A stretch of 64,000 bases of DNA from assembly GCF_014170305.1 (NCBI RefSeq), contig NZ_LZZT01000037.1, positions 62,001 through 126,000 on the forward strand, written 5' to 3'. Below the pieces are notes generated by a model that had not been told where the DNA came from, ran no database searches, and saw nothing but the letters and a program-made list of their open reading frames with translations. Below, piece by piece: positions 55,106 to 62,357 of the stretch. This stretch comes from Achromobacter sp. UMC71 (GTDB lineage: Bacteria; Pseudomonadota; Gammaproteobacteria; Burkholderiales; Burkholderiaceae_B). The first letter of the stretch is position 1; each line of letters opens with the position of its first letter. Made by a program: the position numbers and the translations under genes.

Positions 55106-55131
55106 AACCCGCCCCACGAGGCGGGTTTTTT
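55106..55131 (+). terminator. attenuator terminator in the ilvA leader
   Basis: AACCCGCC (55106-55113), loop CCACGA, GGCGGGTT (55120-55127) and a T run to 55131 make a classical intrinsic terminator 50 bases before ilvA. The competing antiterminator pairs GGTGGGTT (55072-55079) with AACCCGCC, eight pairs including one G-U. An upstream 1:2 type hairpin ATTC-CGA-GAAT (55061-55071) with ACC/GGT below it is also possible. Confidence 0.85.
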
Positions 55132-55180
55132 GTTGCCGCCTCTGCCGGGCGCCTTGCTTTCCCCGCCGCAGAGATCCGCC

Positions 55181-56755
55181 ATGCAACAACCGCAAGCCGC
55201 CAACGATACCGACACTTTCGCCCAGGGCCATGCCGCGCCCATGGAATACCTGCGCCAGATCCTGACCGCGCGGGTCTACGACATCGCCCGCGAGACCGAG
55301 CTGGACCCGGCCCTGGGCCTGTCGCGGCGTCTGGGCAACCGCGTGCACTTCAAGCGCGAAGACAACCAGCCGGTGTTTTCCTTCAAGGTGCGCGGCGCCT
55401 ACAACAAGATGCGCAACACGCCGCAGGTGGCGCTGGACCGGGGCGTCATCACCGCGTCGGCCGGCAACCACGCGCAGGGCGTGGCGATTTCGGCCGCGAA
55501 ACTGGGCGTGCGCGCCACCATCGTGGTGCCGCAGACCGCGCCCCAGGTCAAGGTGGACGCTGTACGCGCCCACGGCGGCCCGACCGTGCAGGTGGTGCTG
55601 GCGGGCGATTCCTACAGCGACGCCTACGCCCATGCGCAGACGCTGGCGGCCGAGCAGAACCTGACCTTCATCCCCGCATTCGACGATCCCTACGTGATCG
55701 CCGGCCAGGGCACCGTGGGCATGGAAATCCTGCGCCAGCATCCGGGCGGCCTGGACGCGGTGTTCGTGCCCATCGGCGGGGGCAGCCTGGCGGCGGGCGT
55801 GTCGGTGTACCTGAAGGCGGTGGCGCCGCAGGTCAAGGTGATCGGCGTGCAGATCGCCGATTCCTGCGCCATGGCCCAGTCCATCGAGGCCGGCGAGCGG
55901 GTCAACCTGGCCGAAGTGGGGCTGTTCTCGGACGGTACCGCGGTCAAGCTGGTGGGCGAGGAGACTTTCCGCCTGTGCCGTGAATTCCTCGACGAGGTGC
56001 TGTTGGTTGACACTGACGCGGTCTGCGCGGCCATCAAGGATGTGTTCCTGGATACGCGCAGCGTGCTGGAGCCGGCCGGCGCGCTGGCGGTGGCGGGGCT
56101 GAAGCAGTATGTGGAGCGCGAAGGCGCGCAGGGGCAGGGGCTGGTGGCGATTACGTCAGGCGCCAACATGAACTTCGACCGACTGCGCTTCGTGGCGGAC
56201 CGGGCCGAGGTCGGCGAGGCGCGCGAGGCCGTATTCGCGGTGACGGTGCCCGAGGAACGCGGCAGCTTTCGGCGCTTCTGCGAGGTGATCGGCCAGCGCA
56301 GCGTGACCGAATTCAATTACCGCATCGCCGATGCGCGCACCGCCCGCATCTTCGTCAGCGTGCAGATCGGACGCCGCGGCGAGGCGGCCGAGATCATGCA
56401 GGCGCTGACGGAACAAGGTTTCGCGGTCAGCGACCTGAGCCACAACGAGGTGTCCAAGCAGCACATCCGTTATATGGTGGGCGGGCGTTCGCCCCTGGCG
56501 GGCGGCGAACGGCTGTTCCGCTTTGAATTTCCCGAGCGTCCCGGCGCGCTGATGACGTTCCTGTCGGCCATGGCGCCCAACTGGAACATCAGCCTGTTCC
56601 ACTACCGCGCCCAAGGGGCGGACTTCAGTTCGGTGCTGGTGGGCATCCAGGCGCCGCTGGCCGATGACGCGGCGCTGGACCGGTTCCTGGTGCAGCTGGG
56701 TTATGCGCATTGGGAAGAGACGGCAAACGAGGCGTACCGGCAGTTCCTGGTGTAA
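55181..56755 (+). CDS. ilvA: threonine ammonia-lyase, biosynthetic
   Basis: PLP enzyme that deaminates threonine to 2-oxobutanoate, the first step of isoleucine synthesis, feedback-inhibited by isoleucine. 524 residues. The PLP lysine lies in FKREDNQPVFSFKVRGAYNKM; SAGNHAQGVA binds the substrate and the glycine loop is PIGGGSLAAGV. The C-terminal 170 residues form the two ACT-like regulatory domains (PEERGSFRRFCEVIGQRSVTEFNYRI... and FEFPERPGALMTFLSAMAPNWNISLFHYRAQGADFSSVLVGIQ), so it is the long allosteric form. ATG 55181 is chosen; ATG 55238 near MEYLRQIL is a shorter option. Expression probably controlled by the attenuator just upstream. Confidence 0.97.
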   Translation: MQQPQAANDTDTFAQGHAAPMEYLRQILTARVYDIARETELDPALGLSRRLGNRVHFKREDNQPVFSFKVRGAYNKMRNTPQVALDRGVITASAGNHAQGVAISAAKLGVRATIVVPQTAPQVKVDAVRAHGGPTVQVVLAGDSYSDAYAHAQTLAAEQNLTFIPAFDDPYVIAGQGTVGMEILRQHPGGLDAVFVPIGGGSLAAGVSVYLKAVAPQVKVIGVQIADSCAMAQSIEAGERVNLAEVGLFSDGTAVKLVGEETFRLCREFLDEVLLVDTDAVCAAIKDVFLDTRSVLEPAGALAVAGLKQYVEREGAQGQGLVAITSGANMNFDRLRFVADRAEVGEAREAVFAVTVPEERGSFRRFCEVIGQRSVTEFNYRIADARTARIFVSVQIGRRGEAAEIMQALTEQGFAVSDLSHNEVSKQHIRYMVGGRSPLAGGERLFRFEFPERPGALMTFLSAMAPNWNISLFHYRAQGADFSSVLVGIQAPLADDAALDRFLVQLGYAHWEETANEAYRQFLV

Positions 56756-56829
56756 GTGTCAGGCGCCGGCTGGAGCGGCCGCCATGGGATGGCCCCGGCG
56801 GCACCAGGCCAGCCGGGCCGTGGCCGCTT

Positions 56830-57759
56830 TCAGGCCGGTGTGCAATGGGGTTTGTGCGGCAGTTCCACGCCGGGCGTCATGCGCAGCGTGGCCTTGCCCG
56901 GCGGGCCCGGCGTGAATCGCAGGGCCTTGGCACGCCAGGCGGGCAGGTCTTCGTAGGGCACGTCGATCTTGCTGCTGACGCTTGAACTGCCAGGGTCGAA
57001 CTGCATCGCCGGCAATTGCTGGCAGGTGTCTTTTGCCTCCCAGCGCGCCAGCTCGCGGCCGTCGGCCAGACGCACCACACGGAACGCGGTGGGCGTGGGC
57101 ACGAACTTGGTCACGGCGGGCACGATCTGCATATAGCCATACGCGTCCTTGACGCGCTTGGTCGGTTCGATCTCGATGACCTTGGACCCGGCCGGCACCG
57201 CCAGGTAGGCCACGTCGCCGTCGATGTCCAGCAGCCGGCCTGGGCCCAGGTTGTTGGCCTGCAGGGGCGCGTGGCGGATCAGCACGGTTTCGTTCCACGC
57301 GGTTTCGACGCGGGTCCAGCCGGGCAGGCGCGCGTCCAGAAAGCGCGTGACCTGGACCTTGTTGCGGCCGGGGTCTTTCGAGACGTCCACGCGCTGCGCG
57401 CGCAGCGAGCCGTTGACCACCTGCAAATGCGCCAGCACGGTATCGGCGCTGCCGCTGGTGAAGAACGCCAGCACGCCGGCGCCGTCCAGCGCCATCGCGC
57501 CGTTGGGGCAATAGAAGGCGCGCCGCGGCGGCCCGTTGCCGTCGGGGTACAGCAGATCGGTGACGTCGTTACCGCAAAGCGTTTTGCCCTGGAACGTGAT
57601 GGCGGTGGCGCGGGTATGCTGGCGCTGGCCAGTGTTCCAGTCCTGCCGGCTGCCCGCGCTGACCTCGACCACCAGGCCATCGCGGTTGTACACGGTGTCC
57701 GCTGCGGCCGAGGCGCCCAGCAGGGAAAGGATCAGGATCAGCGCGCGGCGGGCTCTCAT
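56830..57759 (-). CDS. secreted hypothetical protein in the azurin/ABC operon
   Basis: 309 residues with a signal peptide (MRARRALILILSLLGASAAAD). Not recognised. Features: TVYNRDGLVVEVSAG, TLCGNDVTDLLYPDGNGPPRRAFYCPNGAMALDGAGVLAFF with two cysteines, DIDGDVAYLAVPAGSKVIEIEP and a final stretch rich in charged residues. Probably periplasmic. It follows the ABC ATPase gene by 147 bases on the same strand, so membership in the operon is possible but not certain. ATG 57759 starts the signal peptide. Confidence 0.6.
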   Translation of the reverse strand: MRARRALILILSLLGASAAADTVYNRDGLVVEVSAGSRQDWNTGQRQHTRATAITFQGKTLCGNDVTDLLYPDGNGPPRRAFYCPNGAMALDGAGVLAFFTSGSADTVLAHLQVVNGSLRAQRVDVSKDPGRNKVQVTRFLDARLPGWTRVETAWNETVLIRHAPLQANNLGPGRLLDIDGDVAYLAVPAGSKVIEIEPTKRVKDAYGYMQIVPAVTKFVPTPTAFRVVRLADGRELARWEAKDTCQQLPAMQFDPGSSSVSSKIDVPYEDLPAWRAKALRFTPGPPGKATLRMTPGVELPHKPHCTPA

Positions 57760-57834
57760 CGTCAGGTGTTCCTTTGGCGTGTCGGCGGTCAACGGAGCCT
57801 TGAATATATACCGGGCGGTGGAGGGGCCATCGGG

Positions 57835-57862
57835 CCCAGGCCATCGCGCCCAGGCCATCGCG
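57835..57862. repeat. 14-bp tandem duplication
   Basis: CCCAGGCCATCGCG is repeated exactly twice (57835-57848 and 57849-57862), with a partial third copy (GGCCATCG) just before at 57825-57832, in the gap between the ABC ATPase gene and the downstream secreted protein gene. Confidence 0.85.
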
Positions 57863-57906
57863 CCTGGATCATTCGCCCCGGTCGATCCCGTTGGCCCGGC
57901 CCGCGT

Positions 57907-58677
57907 TCAGGCCAGCCCGTCCACGTGCACCTGCGGCTGGCCTTGCGGGCAGCGTTCCACCCGCGCCCGCACGCCATAGGCGCGCCGCAGCGTGCCGGGC
58001 GTGACGACCTCCTGCGGCGGGCCTTCGGCCAACAGCGCGCCGCCATGCAGCAGCAACGCGCGGTCGGCGTGGCGCAGGGCGATGTTCAGGTCATGCAGCA
58101 CCACCAAGGTGATCAGCCCGTGCAGGGCGGTTTGCCGCCGTAGCACATCCATGACGTGGAACTGGTAGTTCAGGTCCAGCGCGGACAAGGGTTCGTCCAG
58201 CAGCAACAGGCGCGGCCGGCGCACCAGCGCCTGCGCCAGCGAGGCCAGCTGCTTCTGGCCGCCCGACAGCTCATCCAGGTAGCGGCTGGCGAGCGGGCCG
58301 ATGCCCAGCTCGGCCAATACGCGCATGGCCTCGGTCATCAGCGCGGCGCCCGTCTGGCCGTGACGGCCCGAGCGGGCCGCCACCAGCACCGATTCCAGCA
58401 CCGTCATGTGCACGCCTTTGGGCAGGGCCTGGGGCATGTACATGGCGTGCTCGGCGCGCTGCGCGGGCGGCAGGCGCGCAAAGTCCGCGCCGTCCAGCCG
58501 CAGCGTGCCGCCTTGCAGCGGGTTCAGGCCCGCCAGGGTCTTGAGCAGGGTGGACTTGCCGCTGCCGTTGGGCCCCAGCAGCGCCGTCAGCGTGGCCGCC
58601 GGCAGGGCTTTTACCTGCAGATTGCGCAGCACCGGCCGGCTGCCATAGCCCGCCGTCAGTCCGTGGATCTCCAGCAT
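57907..58677 (-). CDS. metal-chelate ABC transporter ATP-binding protein (FecE/BtuD type)
   Basis: 256 residues. Walker A LLGPNGSGKSTLLK, Q-loop MYMPQALPKGVHMTVLESVLVAAR, signature LSGGQKQLASLAQAL, Walker B LLLLDEPLSALDL, switch VVLHDLNIALRHAD. ATG 58677 (MLEIHGLT) is the usual family start; ATG 58728 would add 17 residues and start 5 bases after the azurin gene. With the permease and binding protein upstream it forms a FecBCD-type importer into which an azurin gene is inserted. Confidence 0.92.
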   Translation of the reverse strand: MLEIHGLTAGYGSRPVLRNLQVKALPAATLTALLGPNGSGKSTLLKTLAGLNPLQGGTLRLDGADFARLPPAQRAEHAMYMPQALPKGVHMTVLESVLVAARSGRHGQTGAALMTEAMRVLAELGIGPLASRYLDELSGGQKQLASLAQALVRRPRLLLLDEPLSALDLNYQFHVMDVLRRQTALHGLITLVVLHDLNIALRHADRALLLHGGALLAEGPPQEVVTPGTLRRAYGVRARVERCPQGQPQVHVDGLA

Positions 58678-58732
58678 CGCGCCGTATCGGGCCGCCGCAG
58701 TGCGCGTGGCGATATCCCGTATGCCCATGGCG

Positions 58733-59206
58733 TCAGGGCTGCAGCGTCAGCGTGCCGCGCATGTGCTGGGCGTGCGCCGGAAACGAGCAATAGAAGGTGT
58801 ACGACTGGCCGGCCGCCAGGCGGCTGACGGGGAAGGTCACCGTGGCGGTCTCGCCGCCGCCCAGCATCGGCGTCTTGGCCAGGACGCGCGCATCGCCCGG
58901 AGCCAGGAACTCGTGCGCCACGCCCGCCTTGATGCCATCCACCATCACCGCGTCGATGTCCTCGGTCTTGGTCAGCACCCAGTTGTGGCCGGCCTTTTCC
59001 TTGCTGTTCTTGCCGGTGTGGATCAGGCGCACCGTGAAGTCCTTGCAGGTCGATGGCACCACGATGTGGTTGGGCTCGAACTTCTTGCCGGGCTGGCCTT
59101 CGACGTCGATGGCGCAGGCGGCGGGGGCCGTGGCGGCGGGTTCGGCGGCATGGACGGCGCCGGCGGCGAGCAGGGCAGCCAGGGCCAGCGTGTAGCGATG
59201 TTGCAT
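58733..59206 (-). CDS. azurin-like cupredoxin
   Basis: 157 residues with a signal peptide (MQHRYTLALAALLAAGAVHA). Cupredoxin type-1 copper ligands are all present in azurin order: His in AGHNWVLTK, Cys in FYCSFPAH, His in the same PAH and Met in HMRGTL. The azurin disulphide pair is visible (CAIDVEG... and STCKDF). Azurins shuttle electrons in the periplasm. Here the gene is placed between a FecCD permease gene (32 bases away) and its ATPase gene, an unusual context that suggests a role in metal handling or ligand reduction rather than denitrification. Confidence 0.93.
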   Translation of the reverse strand: MQHRYTLALAALLAAGAVHAAEPAATAPAACAIDVEGQPGKKFEPNHIVVPSTCKDFTVRLIHTGKNSKEKAGHNWVLTKTEDIDAVMVDGIKAGVAHEFLAPGDARVLAKTPMLGGGETATVTFPVSRLAAGQSYTFYCSFPAHAQHMRGTLTLQP

Positions 59207-59237
59207 GGGTAGGGGTCTCCGGGAGTCAACAGAAAGG

Positions 59238-60320
59238 TCAGGCGCGCCTCAAGGCGCGGATGACGATGGTGAGGAAAAAGGGAATGCCGACCAGGGAGGT
59301 CACGATGCCCACCGGTATCAGCGCGCCGGGCAGCACGGTCTTGGACGCGACCGACGCCAGCGACAGGATCAGCGCGCCGGCTAGCGCGCTGCCGGGCAGG
59401 TAGTAGCGGTGGTCCTCGCCCAGCAGCAGGCGGGCGATGTGCGGCGCCACCAGCCCGACGAAGCCGATGGTGCCCACGAACGACACGGCCAGCGCCGCCA
59501 GCGCGCTGACGCGCAGCAGGCTCACCAGCCGCAGGCGCTTGACGTCGATGCCGACGCTGGCCGCGCGTTCCTCGCCCAGCCGCACGGCGGTCAGCTTCCA
59601 GGCGTCGCGCATCGAAAACGGCAGGGCCAGCGCCAGCGCCGCGGCCATCACGCCCACCGTCGTCCAGTTGGCGCGCGCCAGGCTGCCCATGGTCCAGAAC
59701 ACGATGCCTTGCAGAGCCTCTTCGCTGGCCACGAATTGCAGCAGCATCACCAGCGCCTGGAATGAGTACACCAGCGCGATACCGAACAGCACCACGCCCA
59801 GCGTCGAACCGCCGCGCCAGCGCGCCACGCGTTCCAGGATCAGCACCGACACCAGCGTGCTGGCAAACGCCGACAGCGACACCACCATGCCGGGCGGCAG
59901 CGCGGGCAGATGCCAGTCGAGCGTGATTGCCAGCGACGCGCCAAACGCCGCCGCCGCCGACACGCCCAGCGTATAGGGACTGGCCAGCGGGTTGTCCAGC
60001 ATGGTCTGCATTTCGGCACCGCCCAGACCCAGCGCCACGCCCACCAGCAACGCCATCAGCGCGTAGGGCAGGCGGAACTGCCAGACGATGACGCGCGCGC
60101 CGGCATCGGCCGCATCGGGGTGCAGCAGCGTGCGCACCAGGTCGGCCGGCGCCAGGCCCGCGGGGCCGGTGGCGATGTCGGCCAGCAGGCTGATGGCGAT
60201 GGCCAGCGTCAAGGCCAGGGCCAGCGCCAGGCGCCGCTTCTGCGTGCGGCGATGCAGTGCGATGGCGTCCATGGGCGGGGCGGTGGCGGTGGCCGCCGCG
60301 GCAATAGCGGAGAGCGACAT
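59238..60320 (-). CDS. metal-chelate ABC permease (FecCD family)
   Basis: 360 residues with about ten helices. Family motifs: VIVWQFRLPYALMALLVGVALGLGGAEMQTMLDNPLASPYTLGVSAAAAFGASLAI and SFVGTIGFVGLVAPHIARLLLGEDHRYYLPGSALAGAL. Only one permease gene is present, so a homodimer is likely, as for BtuC. Preceded by the binding-protein gene with 19 bases between. Cargo unknown: iron-siderophore, haem or cobalamin-type chelates are the family range. Confidence 0.92.
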   Translation of the reverse strand: MSLSAIAAAATATAPPMDAIALHRRTQKRRLALALALTLAIAISLLADIATGPAGLAPADLVRTLLHPDAADAGARVIVWQFRLPYALMALLVGVALGLGGAEMQTMLDNPLASPYTLGVSAAAAFGASLAITLDWHLPALPPGMVVSLSAFASTLVSVLILERVARWRGGSTLGVVLFGIALVYSFQALVMLLQFVASEEALQGIVFWTMGSLARANWTTVGVMAAALALALPFSMRDAWKLTAVRLGEERAASVGIDVKRLRLVSLLRVSALAALAVSFVGTIGFVGLVAPHIARLLLGEDHRYYLPGSALAGALILSLASVASKTVLPGALIPVGIVTSLVGIPFFLTIVIRALRRA

Positions 60321-60339
60321 GATGGATGCCTGGCCGTGC

Positions 60340-61464
60340 CTAGCGGCCCGCCGGCGCGGTCCAGTAGGTGCCGGCGCCGTCCACGTCCAGGAAGTCGCGG
60401 TACAGCGTGTCCAGCGTGGCGCGCGGGTCCAGGGCGGCGGCGCGTTCCGGGTACAGCCACTTGGCCATGGCTTCCACCGCCGCCACGTTGTAGGGCGAGT
60501 TGTAGAACGCGTGCCAGATGCCGAAGGCGCGGCCCCGCTTGACCGCGTCCAGGTCGCGGATACCGTCGCGCGTCAACAGCGCGGACAGGCTGGCGGCGGA
60601 CTCCTCGGCCGCGGCGCCTGGGCCGGCGAGCAGGCCCGCGCGGCCGGGTTCCGAGCGGCTGCCGGTGGCGATGTACACCTGCGGCTGCGCCTGCAGCAGG
60701 AATTCCATGCTGACGTCGCCGATCGCGCCCGGCAGCACGGGCGCCGCCACGTTCACGCCGCCGGCCGCTTCCAGCAGGTCGCCAAAGCTGCCGTTACCGG
60801 TACTGTGGCAGCATGCCGGCCATACGCCGGCCAGCATTTCCACGAACACGCGCGGCCGTTCGGCCTGCGGTACCGGCTGCACGATCCGGCGCACCCGCGC
60901 CATGTGCGATGCATAGAACGTGATGTAGCGCTCGGCCTCGTCCTGGCGGTCCAGCGCCTGCCCCAGGATGCGCAGGCTGGGCACGGTGTTCTGCACCGGA
61001 TGCTGGCGAAAATCGATGAACACGATGGGAATGCCGGCTTGCTGCAACGACGCGATCATCGGGTTGTTGCGGCCCGGGCCGTGGCCGCTCAGGCTGAACA
61101 CCGCCACGTCCGGCTTGAGCGACACGATCTTCTCGGGGCTGACGCTGGCTTCCGAGGTCTTGCCGATCAGCGGCACGTCGGCCGCCTTGGGAAAGCGCTT
61201 GACCAGTTGCTGCCACGAATAGGGATCCTGCTGCTTCAGCTCGCCTTGCCAGCCCACCACCCGGGCCACCGGGTCGGCCCGGTCCAGCAGCGCCATCGCG
61301 AACACGAAACGGCCTTCGCCCAGCAGCACGCGCTGCGGATGATCGGGTACGGTGACCGTGCGGCCGGCCAAATCGGTCACCTGGCGGGCCTGGGCGCCGG
61401 GCGTGGCGCAGAGCAGGGCGGCGGCGACGGCCAGCGCGGCGGGGAACATAGCTTTCAAACGCAT
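60340..61464 (-). CDS. periplasmic metal-chelate-binding protein
   Basis: 374 residues with signal peptide MRLKAMFPAALAVAAALLCATPGAQA and no lipobox cysteine. Class III fold: VTDLAGRTVTVPDHPQRVLLGEGRFVFAMALLDRADPVARVVGW, EKIVSLKPDVAVFSLSG, and DAVKRGRAFGIWHAFYNSPYNVAAVEAMAKWLYP. A WPACCHSTG motif near residue 205 puts two cysteines and a histidine together. ATG 61464 is chosen; ATG 61482 is close behind. First gene of the operon; divergent from the two-component genes across 209 bases. Confidence 0.9.
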   Translation of the reverse strand: MRLKAMFPAALAVAAALLCATPGAQARQVTDLAGRTVTVPDHPQRVLLGEGRFVFAMALLDRADPVARVVGWQGELKQQDPYSWQQLVKRFPKAADVPLIGKTSEASVSPEKIVSLKPDVAVFSLSGHGPGRNNPMIASLQQAGIPIVFIDFRQHPVQNTVPSLRILGQALDRQDEAERYITFYASHMARVRRIVQPVPQAERPRVFVEMLAGVWPACCHSTGNGSFGDLLEAAGGVNVAAPVLPGAIGDVSMEFLLQAQPQVYIATGSRSEPGRAGLLAGPGAAAEESAASLSALLTRDGIRDLDAVKRGRAFGIWHAFYNSPYNVAAVEAMAKWLYPERAAALDPRATLDTLYRDFLDVDGAGTYWTAPAGR

Positions 61465-61506
61465 GGGAAATCCTGTGGCCATCACGTCCACCGCGGGGTT
61501 GCGGGT

Positions 61507-61525
61507 AACGCGAACCATTCCTATC
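61507..61525 (-). promoter_or_regulatory. weak Fur-box-like site upstream of the azurin/ABC operon
   Basis: Minus strand GATAGGAATGGTTCGCGTT matches 13 of 19 positions of AATGAGAATGATTCTCATT by my count and shares GGAATGGTTC with the stronger Fur box at 12526. It lies 43-61 bases before the binding-protein ATG. Confidence 0.4.
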
Positions 61526-61550
61526 GCCGTGCAGTCTCCGCCATCCCGTC

Positions 61551-61566
61551 TCAAGAAAGCGTTAAG
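61551..61566 (+). promoter_or_regulatory. TCAAG-N6-TTAAG direct repeat, candidate OmpR-family operator
   Basis: Direct repeat with an 11-base period (TCAAG 61551-61555, TTAAG 61562-61566) in the divergent region before the response-regulator gene, similar to PmrA/QseB-type boxes. A second small dyad GCGGCATTGCCGC is at 61583-61595. Both are short and could be chance. Confidence 0.3.
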
Positions 61567-61673
61567 ACGCGCTCGCGCTGTGGCGGCATTGCCGCAGCCA
61601 TGCGTGCAGCGGGCGGCGGGGCAGGGGGGGTGCTTACAATATGAGACTGATTTCCATTTCCAGCCTGCCCGAT

Positions 61674-62357
61674 ATGCGCGTTCTTGTCATCGAAGACGAC
61701 CCCGACATCCTGGCCAACATCACGCACCACCTCACGCGCCGCGGCTACATCGTCGACTGCGCCGAAGACGGCTTGCGCGGCTACGCCATGGCGGCCGAGG
61801 GCGGCTTTGACCTGATCGTGCTGGACCTGATGCTGCCGCGGCTGGACGGCTACGACCTGTGCCGCCGCCTGCGTACCGAGGCCGCCTGCGACACCCCCGT
61901 CATCATGGTCACGGCGCGCGACACATTGGACAACCGATTGGCCGGCTTTGACGCGGGCGCCGACGACTACCTGGTCAAGCCCTTCGCCCTGGCCGAGCTG
62001 GCTGCGCGGGCCAAGGCCTTGCTGCATCGGGCCAGCGGCGCCGGCGCGTCGCGCGTGCTGCGCGTGGGCGACCTGACGCTGGACACCCGCACCCTGGCGC
62101 TAGCCCGCGCCGGCCAGGCCCTGCGTCTGCCGCCGTCGCCCCTGCAACTATTGATGCTGCTGATGCGCGCCAGCCCGGCCGTGGTGCATCGCGGGCGCCT
62201 GGAAGAAGCCTTGTGGCGCGACTCGCCGCCCGACAGCGACAGCCTGCGCACCCATATCCATCAGATCCGCCACGTCATCGATAAGCCTTTCGACACGCCC
62301 TTGCTGGTCACCGTGCACGGCATCGGCTACCAGCTACGGGCCATGGCCGATGCGTAG
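61674..62357 (+). CDS. OmpR family response regulator
   Basis: 227 residues. Receiver domain with VIEDDPDILANI, phosphoacceptor Asp in LIVLDLMLP, and VKPFALAEL; C-terminal winged helix (LRLPPSPLQLLMLLMRASPAVVHRGRLEEALW, TVHGIGYQLRAMA). ATG 61674 begins the standard MRVLVIEDD; an ATG at 61641 in the same frame is preceded directly by TACAAT, which may instead be a -10 element. The gene overlaps the kinase gene by 8 bases. Divergent from the azurin/ABC operon, which it may control. Confidence 0.93.
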   Translation: MRVLVIEDDPDILANITHHLTRRGYIVDCAEDGLRGYAMAAEGGFDLIVLDLMLPRLDGYDLCRRLRTEAACDTPVIMVTARDTLDNRLAGFDAGADDYLVKPFALAELAARAKALLHRASGAGASRVLRVGDLTLDTRTLALARAGQALRLPPSPLQLLMLLMRASPAVVHRGRLEEALWRDSPPDSDSLRTHIHQIRHVIDKPFDTPLLVTVHGIGYQLRAMADA

